Shown here in pieces: positions 9,398 to 18,359 of a DNA stretch of 64,000 nucleotides. The notes under the pieces were generated by a model. It saw only the letters and a list, made by a program, of their open reading frames with translations. It made no database searches and was not told the origin of the DNA. The position numbers and the translations under genes are program-made. The stretch's first letter is position 1; each line of letters begins with the position of its first letter. This DNA comes from Methylobacterium frigidaeris (GTDB lineage Bacteria; Pseudomonadota; Alphaproteobacteria; Rhizobiales; Beijerinckiaceae): assembly GCF_022179185.1 (NCBI RefSeq), contig NZ_BPQJ01000006.1:62001-126000 (forward strand), given 5' to 3'.

Positions 9398-9878
9398 CCG
9401 GCAGGCGGGCCTTGAGCGGCAGGCCCGCCCGCAGGGCCTGCACCCGCACGAGGTCGCCGGCCCGCACCTGCCGGGTGCCGGTCAGCGCCTCGCGCCGTCC
9501 GGCGATCCGTTCGAAGAGCGGTGCGTGCGGGCGGCGGAGGCGGCCGACCGCCTCAGTGGTCGTCGTGGCGCCGAACCGGTCGAGCGCCCGGATCCAGCCC
9601 TCCGTCGGCACGTCCCCGGCCTCCAGGCACAGCATCCAGGGCCGGCGCGCCAGTCCGGCCGCCGCCACCCACGGGCTGCGACCCCGCGCCACCAGGGCCG
9701 CCCCGGTGCTCTCCGCCATGGTGCCGACCTCCGGGTCGTCCGGATGCGCCGCGGCGATCACCGCATCGCCCACCACACCCGCCGCGACGCCGGCCACGAG
9801 AGCCGCCAAGGTGTCGGCGAGGGCGTCGATGCGATCCGGATCGATCGCGCCGGGGAGATGGATGACTGCCGTGAACAT
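9363..9878 (-). CDS. small glycosyltransferase-like protein
   Basis: A 171-residue protein resembling short family-2-like glycosyltransferases that alphaproteobacteria often carry beside moaB. The N-terminal strand (FTAVIHLPG), a conserved second helix rich in Ala and Val, and the sequence ARRPWMLCLEAGDVPTEGWI match their pattern of an LFLRPGAVLEPGW-type segment. The classic DxD metal site is not evident, so catalytic activity is doubtful. The ATG at 9878 is preferred over an in-frame start further out. It ends inside moaB on the opposite strand. The family assignment is from memory and moderate. Confidence 0.55.
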   Translation of the reverse strand: MFTAVIHLPGAIDPDRIDALADTLAALVAGVAAGVVGDAVIAAAHPDDPEVGTMAESTGAALVARGRSPWVAAAGLARRPWMLCLEAGDVPTEGWIRALDRFGATTTTEAVGRLRRPHAPLFERIAGRREALTGTRQVRAGDLVRVQALRAGLPLKARLPVRPLRGALVRG

Positions 9879-9995
9879 GATCGCGCCATAGCGGATAGCG
9901 GGCGGCGCGTCCTGCCTCGATCGTTGGCATTTACATGCCACTTGCGCTTGTTCCCGTTTTGTTCAAAGCTCGGCCGCGATCGCGGAGGGGCAGGA

Positions 9996-11108
9996 ATGGA
10001 ATCGGGATGCGGGCGGACGGCGCGCCGCCTTGCCGAGTCGACCCCGGCGGCGGAATCCCGTCGCGGGCGCGGCGCCACCGCCAACCCGACCGGCCGGTTC
10101 GAGCCGGCCACGCGCGAGGCCTTCGCGGATGGCTGGGAACTCGAGGACGAGCTGCCGCCCCTGCGCACGGAGGTGACGCTGGAGCGGGCGCGCAGCATCA
10201 TCACCCGCAACGATTCTCCCGATATCGGCTTCGACCGCTCGATCAACCCGTATCGCGGCTGCGAGCATGGCTGCGTCTACTGCTTCGCCCGGCCGAACCA
10301 CGCCTATGCGGGCTTGTCGCCGGGGCTGGACTTCGAGACCAAGCTCTTCGCCAAGCCCGACGCGGCTTTGCTCCTGGAGCGCGAGCTCTCGGCCCGGGGC
10401 TACGGAGCCCGCACCATCGCGCTCGGCACCGCCACCGATCCCTACCAGCCGATCGAGCGGCGCTACCGTCTCACCCGCGGCGTGCTCGAGGTCCTGGCGC
10501 GCTTCCGCCACCCGGTCGGCATCGTCACCAAGTCCGACCTCGTGCTGCGCGACCTCGACATCCTGAAGCCCATGGCGGCCGAGGGCCTGGTGAAGGTCGC
10601 GCTCTCGGTCACCACCCTCGACCCCGACCTCGCCCGCCGGATGGAGCCCCGCGCCCCGCGGCCCGAGAAGCGTCTGGCGGCGATCCGGACGCTGGCGGAG
10701 GCCGGGGTGCCCGTGATGGTGCTGGTGGCGCCGCTGATCCCGGGCCTCAACGACCACGAGATCGAGGCGGTGCTCGCTCGCGCCCGCGAGGCGGGCGCGA
10801 GCGAGGCCGGCGGCGTCCTCCTGCGGCTGCCGCACGAACTCGCCGACCTGATGCGCGACTGGTTTTCGGAGCACTACCCCGACCGGGCCGGGCGCACCTT
10901 CTCGCTCCTCAGCGAGGCCCGCGGCGGCAAGGTCTACGATGCGACGTTTGGGCGGAGGTTCACCGGGACGGGCGCCTACGCGGATCTCCTCGACCAGCGG
11001 ATGCGCGTGGCGATGACCCGGCTCGGCTATCCGGCGGAGCGGGTGCGATTGCGGACCGATCTGTTCCGGGTGCCGGTGGGGGTAGGCGGGCAGTACAGTC
11101 TGTTCTGA
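9996..11108 (+). CDS. PA0069-family radical SAM protein (SplB-like)
   Basis: A 370-residue radical SAM protein. The iron-sulfur motif CEHGCVYCFARP (CxxxCxxC) lies at residues about 89-100 and is preceded by the family-typical NPYRG. It resembles the Rv2578c/PA0069 group distantly related to spore photoproduct lyase; the substrate is unknown. The ATG at 9996 has a GGAGGGG ribosome site at 9984-9990, which decides the start. It stands alone, with 224 bp before the next gene. The family is confident; a repair role is only analogy. Confidence 0.88.
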   Translation: MESGCGRTARRLAESTPAAESRRGRGATANPTGRFEPATREAFADGWELEDELPPLRTEVTLERARSIITRNDSPDIGFDRSINPYRGCEHGCVYCFARPNHAYAGLSPGLDFETKLFAKPDAALLLERELSARGYGARTIALGTATDPYQPIERRYRLTRGVLEVLARFRHPVGIVTKSDLVLRDLDILKPMAAEGLVKVALSVTTLDPDLARRMEPRAPRPEKRLAAIRTLAEAGVPVMVLVAPLIPGLNDHEIEAVLARAREAGASEAGGVLLRLPHELADLMRDWFSEHYPDRAGRTFSLLSEARGGKVYDATFGRRFTGTGAYADLLDQRMRVAMTRLGYPAERVRLRTDLFRVPVGVGGQYSLF

Positions 11109-11190
11109 AGCGAGACAGGCATCGCCTGACGAGGCGCAAGGGCTCCCCTCGCCTCATCGGGAAGCGACTGTCCGGCCAAAGAAAGGCGCG

Positions 11191-11230
11191 GGATCCCCTC
11201 TCCCGTGCGGGAGAGAGGAGGCATGCGCCC
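11191..11230. repeat. palindromic CTCTCCC hairpin repeat, imperfect copy
   Basis: A stem CTCTCCC-gtgc-GGGAGAG sits inside a longer imperfect palindrome starting GGCGCGGGATCCCC. It resembles the perfect palindrome at 56141-56190. It lies in the 224-bp gap between the radical SAM gene and the acetyltransferase gene. Confidence 0.45.
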
Positions 11231-11332
11231 CGTTCTTTCTCCAAACAGCCTCACGATCGGCAAGAGGACGGGATGTGTGCCTCCCTTCAAGATGTGCGTT
11301 TCCTTTGGGGAAATCACCGCTACTCTGCCGCC

Positions 11333-11905
11333 ATGACCGTCCAGCCCCCTCCCACCCTCGACACCCCCCGCCTCCACCTGCGCCTCGTCGCGCCCGAGGA
11401 CGCGGAGGCGACCAGCGCGATGATGACCCCGGCGGTGAGCCGGTGGCTCGCCTCCTGGCCGATGCCGTTCACCGTCGCGATGGCGCGGGAGCGGATCGCC
11501 ATGGCGCGCTCCCTGGCGGCGACCGGGCAGGCGCTGTCCCTCGCCGTGACCGCCCACGGAGACGGCGCGCTTCTCGGCTGGATCATGCTCCACCGGACCC
11601 GCGACGATCCACGGACCGCCACCCTCGGCTACTGGCTCGGCGAGGCGCATCACCGCCGCGGCACCCTGCGCGAGGCGGCCGCGGCTCTGCTCCCGGTCGC
11701 CGCCGCGTGGCTCGACGTCGACCGGATCGAGGCCAGCGCCCATCCGGAGAATGCCGGCTCCTTCGCGGTGATGCGGGCCTGCGGCATGAGCTTCCGGCGC
11801 GAGGCGGTGATCCACGCCCCTTCCCGCAACCGCGACGAACTGGTGCACGTCTACGCCGTCGAGCGCGACGCGCTCACCCTGCCGCCAGGCACAGCTCGAA
11901 GGTGA
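11333..11905 (+). CDS. GNAT-family N-acetyltransferase
   Basis: A 190-residue GCN5-related acetyltransferase of the RimJ/RimL-like type, transferring acetyl from acetyl-CoA to an unknown amine. It opens with the usual TPRLHLRLVAPEDAE strand. It continues through LGYWLGEAHHRRGTLREA, where the acetyl-CoA pyrophosphate loop normally reads RGxG but is altered here. It ends with ASAHPENAGSFAVMRACGM, the classic N-S-x-x-x-x-x-x-G segment. The final 32 bp overlap the convergent PPC-domain gene. Confidence 0.85.
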   Translation: MTVQPPPTLDTPRLHLRLVAPEDAEATSAMMTPAVSRWLASWPMPFTVAMARERIAMARSLAATGQALSLAVTAHGDGALLGWIMLHRTRDDPRTATLGYWLGEAHHRRGTLREAAAALLPVAAAWLDVDRIEASAHPENAGSFAVMRACGMSFRREAVIHAPSRNRDELVHVYAVERDALTLPPGTARR

Positions 11906-12770
11906 TGCAGGCGGCGTTGGCGCCGCGGAGCAGGACCCCCTCGTGGATGTCGCCGGCGACGTCCACCACCGCGATGTCGAGATGCGCGACCAACGCACCG
12001 GCCGGCCCCGGCCGCACGGTCCCGTCGCGGATCAGCACCTCGCTGGCATCCGTCGGGATCACCCGCCCGTCGGCGAAGGCCGGCCGCACGATGCTGCCGA
12101 TGCCGCGCACCCGTGCCACGGCGAGGCCGTGTGCCTGGCAGGCGGCCTCGATCGCCGCGTGGACCTCCTCGTTCGGCTGGATCTTCAGGAGCAGGCAGCC
12201 CGATCCCGCTTCCCCCAAAGGAGCCGGCACCAAGGGAGCCGGGGTGAAGAGCGGGAAGTTGGTCTCGGCATCCGGCACGACCCGCCACGCCGCACCGGCC
12301 GTGCCCCAGGCCTCGGCCCGGACGGGCTCGGCGACGACCACCTCCGCCGGCAGCAGGTGGCCGGCGCGGCGGCGCCCATCGGCCTCGATCCAGGTGCCGT
12401 GGACGTGGAGGAAGGCCGCGCCCTCGCGCTCGCCGAAGGTGGCGGTTGCCCGTTCCAGCCGGGTCTCGCCCGCCGGCCGGAAGGTCTCGCTGTAATAGGC
12501 GGCGAAGCGCGGATCCGAGGAGAGGGCCGGCATCACGTAGGCGAAGGGCGCGAAGCTCCCGCCCGAGAGATGCACCACGCCGCCCCGCAACCCGGCCTCG
12601 GCGAGCGGCCCGGCGACGGCGTCGAGGAGCGTGCGTCCCGGCGCCAGGTCGAAGGTGCGATGGAGGAGGGCGCCGCGGGCGGCGAGCCAGCGCTCGGGCC
12701 GCACGGGTCCGGGCTGGGCGAGGGTGGCGAAAGGCGGTGGCTCCTCGGGCCGGGTCGGGGACGCGCTCAC
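11874..12770 (-). CDS. tandem PPC-domain (DUF296) protein
   Basis: A 298-residue protein made of two PPC/DUF296 domains, a trimeric fold also found in plant AT-hook proteins. Each half has the family's internal glycine-rich strand and a closing beta segment: the first around FLHVHGTWIEADGRRRAGHL, the second around VAHLDIAVVDVAGDIHEGVL. No AT-hook is present. It starts with GTG in a GTGA overlap with the acyl-CoA synthetase stop, so it is translated with that enzyme. This coupling suggests a role in acyl or acyl-CoA metabolism rather than DNA binding. That is inference only. Confidence 0.75.
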   Translation of the reverse strand: MSASPTRPEEPPPFATLAQPGPVRPERWLAARGALLHRTFDLAPGRTLLDAVAGPLAEAGLRGGVVHLSGGSFAPFAYVMPALSSDPRFAAYYSETFRPAGETRLERATATFGEREGAAFLHVHGTWIEADGRRRAGHLLPAEVVVAEPVRAEAWGTAGAAWRVVPDAETNFPLFTPAPLVPAPLGEAGSGCLLLKIQPNEEVHAAIEAACQAHGLAVARVRGIGSIVRPAFADGRVIPTDASEVLIRDGTVRPGPAGALVAHLDIAVVDVAGDIHEGVLLRGANAACITFELCLAAG

Positions 12771-14368
12771 CCTTGCGCCCTCTCGCCCAGCAGGCCCGCC
12801 GCCTCCAGCTCCTCCCGGACCATCTTCTTGGTGATCTTGCCGTAGCCGGATTTCGGCAGCGAGTCGCGCAGGATGACTCGCCGGGGCAGCTTGTAGCGGG
12901 CGACCTTGTCGAACAGGAACGCCATCACGTCCTCCTCGGAGAGCGTCATGCCCTCCCGGGGCACGCAGACCGCGATGCCGATCTCGCCCCAGGTCGGGTC
13001 CGGCACGCCGAGCACCGCCGTCTCGGCCACCGCCGGATGGGCCAGGATCTTCTCCTCGATCTCCCGCGGGTAGATGTTCGAGCCGCCCGAGATGTACATG
13101 TCGGAGGCGCGGCCGGTGATGTACAGGAACCGCTCCTCATCGAGATAGCCGAGGTCGCCGGTGCGGAACCAGCCGTCGCGAAACGCCTCGGCATTGGCCT
13201 TCGGGTTCTCCCAGTAGCCGGCGAACACTGCCGGGCCACAGACGCAGATCTCGCCGGCCTCGCCCGGGGCGACCTCGCGCCCCTCCGGGTCCTGGATCTG
13301 CACCTGCATGCCGGTGCGCTCGAAGCCGCAGGTGCCGATCTTCACCCCCGGCCCGTCCTCCGCCTCGTGCAGGGCGGGGGGCAGCACCGTGATGTTGCCG
13401 GTGACCTCGCCGAGGCCGAAATACTGCACGATCACCTTGCCGAGGGTGCGCAGGGCCCGCTTCTGGTCCTCGCGGTACATCGGGGCACCGGCATAGATGA
13501 TGTAGCGCAGGAACGAATGGTCGTGCGCGTCGACCGCCGGGTGCTCGACCATCATCTTCAGGATCGTCGGCACCGTGAACATGTTGGTGATGCGGTGGCG
13601 CGCCACCAGGCCCCAGACTTCCGCCGCGTCGAAGCGCTCGGACGCCGGCAGCACCGAGGTCACCGCACGGGCGATCTGCGCCACCGCGTGCACACCGGCC
13701 CCGTGCGAGAGCGGCGCCACCACCAGGGAGGCGTCGGTCTCCGAACTCGTGCCCGGCATCAGGTCGCAGAGGTGGTTGGTGATCACGAAGGCCATCTGGC
13801 CATGGGTCAGCACCGCAGCCTTCGGCTTGCCGGTGGTGCCGGAGGTGTAGAAGAACCAGCACGGATCGTCGTGCTCGACCGCCGCGTTCGCCACGCCCGC
13901 GCCCGCGCCCTCCGCCACCACGTCCTCGTAGGCCTCGCCCTCGGCCGGGCCCTCGCCGATCACGACGACCCGGTTCAGGTCCGGGCAGGCGGCGCGCACG
14001 GCGGCGACGTGGTCGGGGTAGTCGGCATGGCACAGGAAGGCGGTCGCGCCCGATTGCTGCGCGAGGTAGGCGACGTCGCCCGGCATCAGCCGGAAATTCG
14101 TCGGCACGAACACCGCGCCGAGCCGGAACGCCGCGACCATGATCTCCAGGATGGCGTTGCCGTTGCGGGCATGGACCAGCAGCCGGTCGCCCTTGGCGAT
14201 CCCGCGCCGGCCGAGCGAAGCGGCGAGCGCCGACACCCGGGCGTCGAACTGGCCCCACGTCCAGCTCCGCTCGCCCCACACGATGGCCGGGCGGTCCGGG
14301 TGACGCGCGGCGGCCTGGGTGAGGGAATGGGCGAGGTTCATCACCCGGCGCGACATTGGGGTCATCAT
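12767..14368 (-). CDS. AMP-dependent acyl-CoA synthetase / ligase
   Basis: A 533-residue ANL-superfamily adenylating enzyme that activates a carboxylic acid, probably a fatty or aromatic acid, to its CoA thioester. The P-loop-like A3 motif YTSGTTGKPKAA is near residue 175. The A8 region reads GWFRTGDLGYLDEE and the catalytic C-terminal lysine is in PKSGYGKITKK near residue 513. The first of two adjacent ATGs (14368) has GAGGG seven bases upstream and is chosen; the open frame continues further but without family similarity. It is coupled to the downstream PPC protein by a GTGA overlap. Substrate cannot be told from sequence. Confidence 0.9.
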   Translation of the reverse strand: MMTPMSRRVMNLAHSLTQAAARHPDRPAIVWGERSWTWGQFDARVSALAASLGRRGIAKGDRLLVHARNGNAILEIMVAAFRLGAVFVPTNFRLMPGDVAYLAQQSGATAFLCHADYPDHVAAVRAACPDLNRVVVIGEGPAEGEAYEDVVAEGAGAGVANAAVEHDDPCWFFYTSGTTGKPKAAVLTHGQMAFVITNHLCDLMPGTSSETDASLVVAPLSHGAGVHAVAQIARAVTSVLPASERFDAAEVWGLVARHRITNMFTVPTILKMMVEHPAVDAHDHSFLRYIIYAGAPMYREDQKRALRTLGKVIVQYFGLGEVTGNITVLPPALHEAEDGPGVKIGTCGFERTGMQVQIQDPEGREVAPGEAGEICVCGPAVFAGYWENPKANAEAFRDGWFRTGDLGYLDEERFLYITGRASDMYISGGSNIYPREIEEKILAHPAVAETAVLGVPDPTWGEIGIAVCVPREGMTLSEEDVMAFLFDKVARYKLPRRVILRDSLPKSGYGKITKKMVREELEAAGLLGERAQG

Positions 14369-14504
14369 CGGGCAGCCCTCGGGGTCGTGGTGCTCACGTC
14401 GGTCTTCCTCCCTGGCGGCGCCGGCCGTTCGGCTCGTGCGCGCGTCGCGGGAGCTTACGACGTTCCGGGCGGGAAGCGGAAGCGCGGGACGCGCATGCGC
14501 CGAC

Positions 14505-15101
14505 TCACCCCTTGCGAGACTTGAAGCTGAGCCGGTGGTGCCGGGTGAGGCCGAGGCTCGCCATCGCCGACCGGTGCAAGGCGGTGCCGTAGCCGACGTT
14601 GCGCTCCCAGGCATAGGCCGGGTGGCGCAGGGCCAGCGCCCGCATCAGCCGGTCGCGCACCACCTTGGCGACGATCGAGGCGGCGGCGATCTGCGGCACC
14701 AGCCGGTCGCCGCCGACGAGCGCGCGGCAGGGCAGGGGCAGGCCGGGCGGCACGTCGCGCCCGTCCACCGCCACCTCCGCGTCGATCCCGAGGCGTCCGA
14801 CCGCGCGGCGCATGGCGTCGAGGGTGGCGGCTCGCACGTTGATCCGGTCGATCAGGTCGCGGGAGGCGCCGGCGAGCGCCACCCGCCCGGCAGCCTGGAT
14901 CCGCGGTGCCAGGCGCTCGCGTGTGGCGGCGTCGAGGCGCTTGCTGTCGTCGAGGGCATTCAGCAGGTCGCCCGGCAGGGCGGCGGGGTCGAAATGCACC
15001 GCCGCCACGATCACCGGGCCGCAGAGCGCGCCGCGGCCGACCTCGTCGCAGCCGGTGAGGATGGGGTAGCGGGCGGCGTGGCGGGCATCGAACGGGCGCA
15101 T
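14505..15101 (-). CDS. rnhB: ribonuclease HII
   Basis: A 198-residue RNase HII, which nicks RNA-DNA hybrids and misincorporated ribonucleotides. The signature GCDEVGRGALCGP is at residues about 16-28, followed by LDDSKRLD and VVAKVVRDRLM-type catalytic-region sequence (IAAASIVAKVVRD). Length is normal. The ATG at 15101 begins MRPFDARHAARYPI, a short lead typical of alphaproteobacterial copies. It is monocistronic, 136 bp upstream of the acyl-CoA synthetase start on the same strand. Confidence 0.95.
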   Translation of the reverse strand: MRPFDARHAARYPILTGCDEVGRGALCGPVIVAAVHFDPAALPGDLLNALDDSKRLDAATRERLAPRIQAAGRVALAGASRDLIDRINVRAATLDAMRRAVGRLGIDAEVAVDGRDVPPGLPLPCRALVGGDRLVPQIAAASIVAKVVRDRLMRALALRHPAYAWERNVGYGTALHRSAMASLGLTRHHRLSFKSRKG

Positions 15102-15347
15102 CGCGCAGATGTGCGGTCGTCCCGGTTTCGAAATTCCTCCCAGTACAATCGGTGACGTTCCCTTCCGGGCGGGGCGGCGCGATGATCGGAGCCGACGAAC
15201 GTGCGCCGGATCGGGGAGGATGCGCGCCGAAAGCCCTGCGCGTCGATGACGCGCTCGCGCTTGGCGCGGGGCATTTGGCACGCCGCATGCCGCTCCCGGT
15301 CTCCGGCCCCGCTCGGCCCGGATTCAACCGCTGGAGGTACGCCGTCC

Positions 15348-15593
15348 ATGAAGGTCGCCCTCGCCGTCGCCGCGCTCTCCCTCGTCCAGCCGACGCATTC
15401 CTGGTACCCCTACGAGTGCTGCTCGGACCAGGATTGCGAGCCGATCTCCGACGCCGTCGAGGTGCCGGGCGGCTACCAGACGCATGGGATCTTCGTGCCG
15501 ATGGCGAAGGTGCGGCCGAGCCAGGACGGGCGCTATCACTGGTGCCATCGCGGTGGCTACGTGTTCTGCTTCTTCGCGCCGCTGGCGGGGTGA
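15348..15593 (+). CDS. small secreted cysteine-rich protein
   Basis: An 81-residue conserved hypothetical. A short signal peptide (MKVALAVAALSLVQPTHS) precedes a mature chain of about 62 residues opening WYPYECCSDQDCEPI and closing HWCHRGGYVFCFFAPLAG, with five cysteines. This layout recurs in small periplasmic proteins of Hyphomicrobiales; I recall no function. GGAGG at 15333-15337 supports the start. An odd cysteine count leaves one free thiol or an intermolecular bond. Confidence 0.7.
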   Translation: MKVALAVAALSLVQPTHSWYPYECCSDQDCEPISDAVEVPGGYQTHGIFVPMAKVRPSQDGRYHWCHRGGYVFCFFAPLAG

Positions 15594-15714
15594 GGCCCCG
15601 GGACCAGGAGCCTCTGGCGGCCGGGAAGCCCTCTTGGCGGACGGACGGCTTGCTGGCACCTCTGGGCGGCGGGCGCGTTCCCGAAGGGCAGCGACCCCGC
15701 GAAGAGGAGGATGC

Positions 15715-15867
15715 ATGACCACGCCGCCGCGGCAGAACCCCGTCCTGGCGCTCGCCTTGCCCGTCGCGCTCCTGGCCGGCGCCCTGACGATCGGGTTCTG
15801 GACGCTCGACCACATCCGGATCACCCGTGCCCGCGCGCTCGCCGCTCAGATGTGGATGCAGCCATAG
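15715..15867 (+). CDS. 50-residue single-pass membrane protein
   Basis: A 50-residue protein with one hydrophobic segment (PVLALALPVALLAGALTIGFW, residues about 9-29) and a basic C-terminal tail. A strong GAGGAGG at 15704-15710 sits four bases before the ATG at 15715; an alternative ATG at 15711 in another frame gives no hydrophobic protein. It follows the cysteine-rich secreted protein by 121 bp on the same strand. Function unknown. Confidence 0.5.
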   Translation: MTTPPRQNPVLALALPVALLAGALTIGFWTLDHIRITRARALAAQMWMQP

Positions 15868-16253
15868 GCGCCGGCTCAAAAAAGGACCGCGCTCCGAGGA
15901 GGCGGCCCTGAAGTCATTTGGGTCTCGAAACCTCGGAGGAGGCCCGGCCCGCCGGCATCACGGGGGCTGGGGGGCTGGGTACCGGAGCGGCCGACGGGCT
16001 GGGCCATGAGGTCGGCTTACTCCTGCGCGCGCATCAAGGCCGGCGCGCGGCGCGATTGTGGCGTTTTGTGGGCGAATGCGCCCGTTTCCGTGTATTTCTG
16101 CTTCGCATCATCGCGTTGCCGGCCACCTGTCTCTCCAGCGCAACCCTTGCGGGGCTGTCAGCGTCATCCCATCATGGTCGGAGGTGGGCCGTTCGCCGGC
16201 TCGCCACCGCTGCGCCCCTCGGGCGCGAATCACCCCGACAGGCAGGAGACACG
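15868..16253. other. 386-bp region without a recognised gene
   Basis: Between the small membrane protein and the DUF2794 gene. Near 15880-15912 an imperfect GC stem is flanked on its left by AAAAAA, which would read as a weak intrinsic terminator on the minus strand. No minus-strand gene leads into it. Nothing else convincing. Confidence 0.4.
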
Positions 16254-16616
16254 ATGAGCGAAGGAGAGACGGCCGAAAGCTGGAGCGCCGGCGCCCATGT
16301 GGTGCCATTCCCGCGCGCCGCACCGCAGGTGTCATTCCATCGCGACGAGTTGCGCATCATCCTGAACCTCTACGGCCGCATGGTCGCTGAGGGTGAATGG
16401 CGGGACTACACGATCGACTTCACCCGCGAGAAGGCGGTGTTCGCCATCCACCGCCGCACCTCCGAGCGACCGCTCTACCGCATCGAGAAGGATCCCCGCC
16501 TCGCCCGGCGCCAGGGCGCCTACGCGGTGATCGCCGAGACCGGGCGGATCCTGAAGCGCGGCCACGACCTGGCGCAGGTGCTGCGCGTGCTGGAGAAGCC
16601 GCTCCGGGTGGTGTGA
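16254..16616 (+). CDS. DUF2794 family protein
   Basis: A 120-residue alphaproteobacterial protein. The conserved core begins FHRDELRIILNLYGRMVAEGEWRDY and continues AVFAIHRRTSERPLYRIEKDP, ending with the usual basic stretch. No function is established for the family. AGGAG lies seven bases upstream of the ATG. It is flanked by gene-poor regions on both sides and is probably a single-gene unit. Confidence 0.85.
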   Translation: MSEGETAESWSAGAHVVPFPRAAPQVSFHRDELRIILNLYGRMVAEGEWRDYTIDFTREKAVFAIHRRTSERPLYRIEKDPRLARRQGAYAVIAETGRILKRGHDLAQVLRVLEKPLRVV

Positions 16617-17141
16617 GGATTGACGACCGCCGTCCTGACAGGCGCGACGGCCGGACCTCTCCCCCTCTGCGCAGGGCTGCCCGGGGAAAGCTCGGACGTC
16701 GACAGCAAGCCGGGCAAAAGCAACCGGGCAGGAGCGAGTTTCCGTCGTTCGTGTCGGGGCGGCGGTGGCTGGTCAAGCCCGGCGAGATGGCAGGGTTCGA
16801 CCAGGCCCTGCCGCACGACGTCGATCCGTTCGGCTTGCAGCATGATCGCTCGCCCGATCCGAGCGTCGTCGACGGCGGCATCGGTGATCCCCAGGGCGGC
16901 AGCCTGCCGGGTGTCGGGTCATCGGTCCCACGCAAGCCTGAGCCCGCGGATGCGGCCGTTCCCGCGCGCCCAGGGCTGGCGGGCGTCCGACGGGATGGGA
17001 GCGGCGTTGCGGACCTGCCGCAGGGCGCGCGTTCGTGGTGCAGGCGGCGCCCGGGATCGGCGCCCAGAGCCGCGAAGGTCCCGGCCGAGGAGGCCGGCGG
17101 GTCGGCGAGGGCGCGCTGGTCGCGGCGCGCCCCGCAAACGC
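16617..17141. other. 525-bp region without a recognised gene
   Basis: Lies between the 3' ends of the convergent DUF2794 and bamE genes. Several open frames cross it, but none has a ribosome site or recognisable similarity. It may be decayed sequence. I see no strong terminator or repeat. Confidence 0.4.
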
Positions 17142-17606
17142 CTACCGCGCGTTGCCGAACGGCTCGAACTTGGTCAGGCCGCGCATCAGCTGGCCGAGGA
17201 AGGCCTGCTCGCCGCCGCTGGTCGGCGTGGTGCGGGAGATGAAGTCGAACACCTTGCCGTCCTGCTCGCCGTAGAGCGCCACGCGCTCGACCTTGAAGCC
17301 GGCGTTGAAGTACACCGCCAGGACGCGCTGGTCCTTCGGGCGCTCGCCCATGAACATCACGGTGCGCTGGGTGTTCTGGCTGATGTAGTACCAGGACTTG
17401 TTGCCGACCGTGGAGACGGTGGTGGGCGTGCCGAGGAGCTGCAGCACCTGCTCGGCGCTGGCACCGGGCCGCACCTGGGCCACGGCGGCATCGTCGATGA
17501 TGTAGCCGTGCCGGAACTCTTCGCCGATCACGCAGCCCGCGGCCGACAGACCGATCAGGCCGGCCGCGGCGAGGCGGAGGAGCGACGGTGTGAAGCGGCG
17601 CGGCAT
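17142..17606 (-). CDS. bamE: outer membrane assembly lipoprotein BamE (SmpA/OmlA family)
   Basis: A 154-residue lipoprotein component of the BAM complex that inserts beta-barrel proteins. The lipobox is LSAAGC near residue 25. The SmpA/OmlA core follows: VRPGASAEQVLQLLGTPTTV, then NKSWYYISQ and later LAVYFNAGFKVERVA. The ATG at 17606 has GAGGT just upstream. It is divergently arranged with the bc1 chaperone gene, an order common in alphaproteobacteria. Confidence 0.92.
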   Translation of the reverse strand: MPRRFTPSLLRLAAAGLIGLSAAGCVIGEEFRHGYIIDDAAVAQVRPGASAEQVLQLLGTPTTVSTVGNKSWYYISQNTQRTVMFMGERPKDQRVLAVYFNAGFKVERVALYGEQDGKVFDFISRTTPTSGGEQAFLGQLMRGLTKFEPFGNAR

Positions 17607-17804
17607 CGAGACCTCGGGAAACGGGTGCGGGACAGTTGTCGGCCGGCCGGACGGCAGCCTTGCGCGAGAAGCGACCGCTGCCGTACCCCGGGGTTGTGGC
17701 GTTGGCAAGGCACGGCCAAGCTTCGCCTGACGATGTTCGGCCATGGATGGAAAGCCCCGGCGCGGTGGCGGTACGGGGCGATGCGGAAGGCGAGACACCT
17801 CACG

Positions 17805-18359
17805 ATGATTCGAAACCCCTTCCGCCGCGAGGATGCCCGCCGGCGCGCCATCGAGGCGCTGCACATCCGCATCAATGCCGGGGCCCGGGTGCCGGCGCTC
17901 TACCTCGATCTCGGCGTGCCCGACACGGTGGAGGGCCGGTTCGAGGCCCTGTGCCTGCACGTCGTGCTGGTGCTGCGCCGCCTGCGCCATCTTCCCGCCC
18001 CGGCGGCGGACGTGGCCCAGGACCTCGTCAACTCGGTGTTCGAGCAGCTCGACTCGTCCCTGCGCGAGCTCGGGGTCGGCGATATGGGGGTATCGAAGCG
18101 GATGAAGAAGCTGGCGCAGGCCTTCTACGGCCGCGCGAGCGCCTACGACGCCGCCCTCGATGCCGGCGACCGCGACGCCCTGGCGGCGACGCTCGCCCGC
18201 AACGTGCTGGCCCGCGAGGAGCCCGAGGCGGCGCGAGGCCTCGCGGCTTACGTGGCGGCGGCCGATGCCGCCCTCGCCGGGACCGACCTCGACGCCCTGA
18301 TGGCGACGGGCCCGGCCCTGCCCGACCCGGCGGGGTTCGGCGGCCCGGCGCAGGCCTGA
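17805..18359 (+). CDS. ubiquinol-cytochrome c chaperone (CBP3-like)
   Basis: A 184-residue protein of the ubiquinol-cytochrome c chaperone family, homologous to mitochondrial CBP3, which assists cytochrome b/bc1 assembly. The conserved segments are FEALCLHVVLVLRRLR, then LVNSVFEQLDSSLRELGVGDMGVS and KRMKKLAQAFYGR. The ATG at 17805 is the first consistent with the family; the long upstream open frame is not similar to it. Shares a promoter region with divergent bamE and precedes the YceD-like gene by 160 bp. Confidence 0.9.
   Translation: MIRNPFRREDARRRAIEALHIRINAGARVPALYLDLGVPDTVEGRFEALCLHVVLVLRRLRHLPAPAADVAQDLVNSVFEQLDSSLRELGVGDMGVSKRMKKLAQAFYGRASAYDAALDAGDRDALAATLARNVLAREEPEAARGLAAYVAAADAALAGTDLDALMATGPALPDPAGFGGPAQA

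Noticed and set aside
15880-15912. Possible minus-strand terminator with a T-run
   Set aside because: The stem is short with a GU pair, and no minus-strand gene leads into it, so it is recorded only in the region note.
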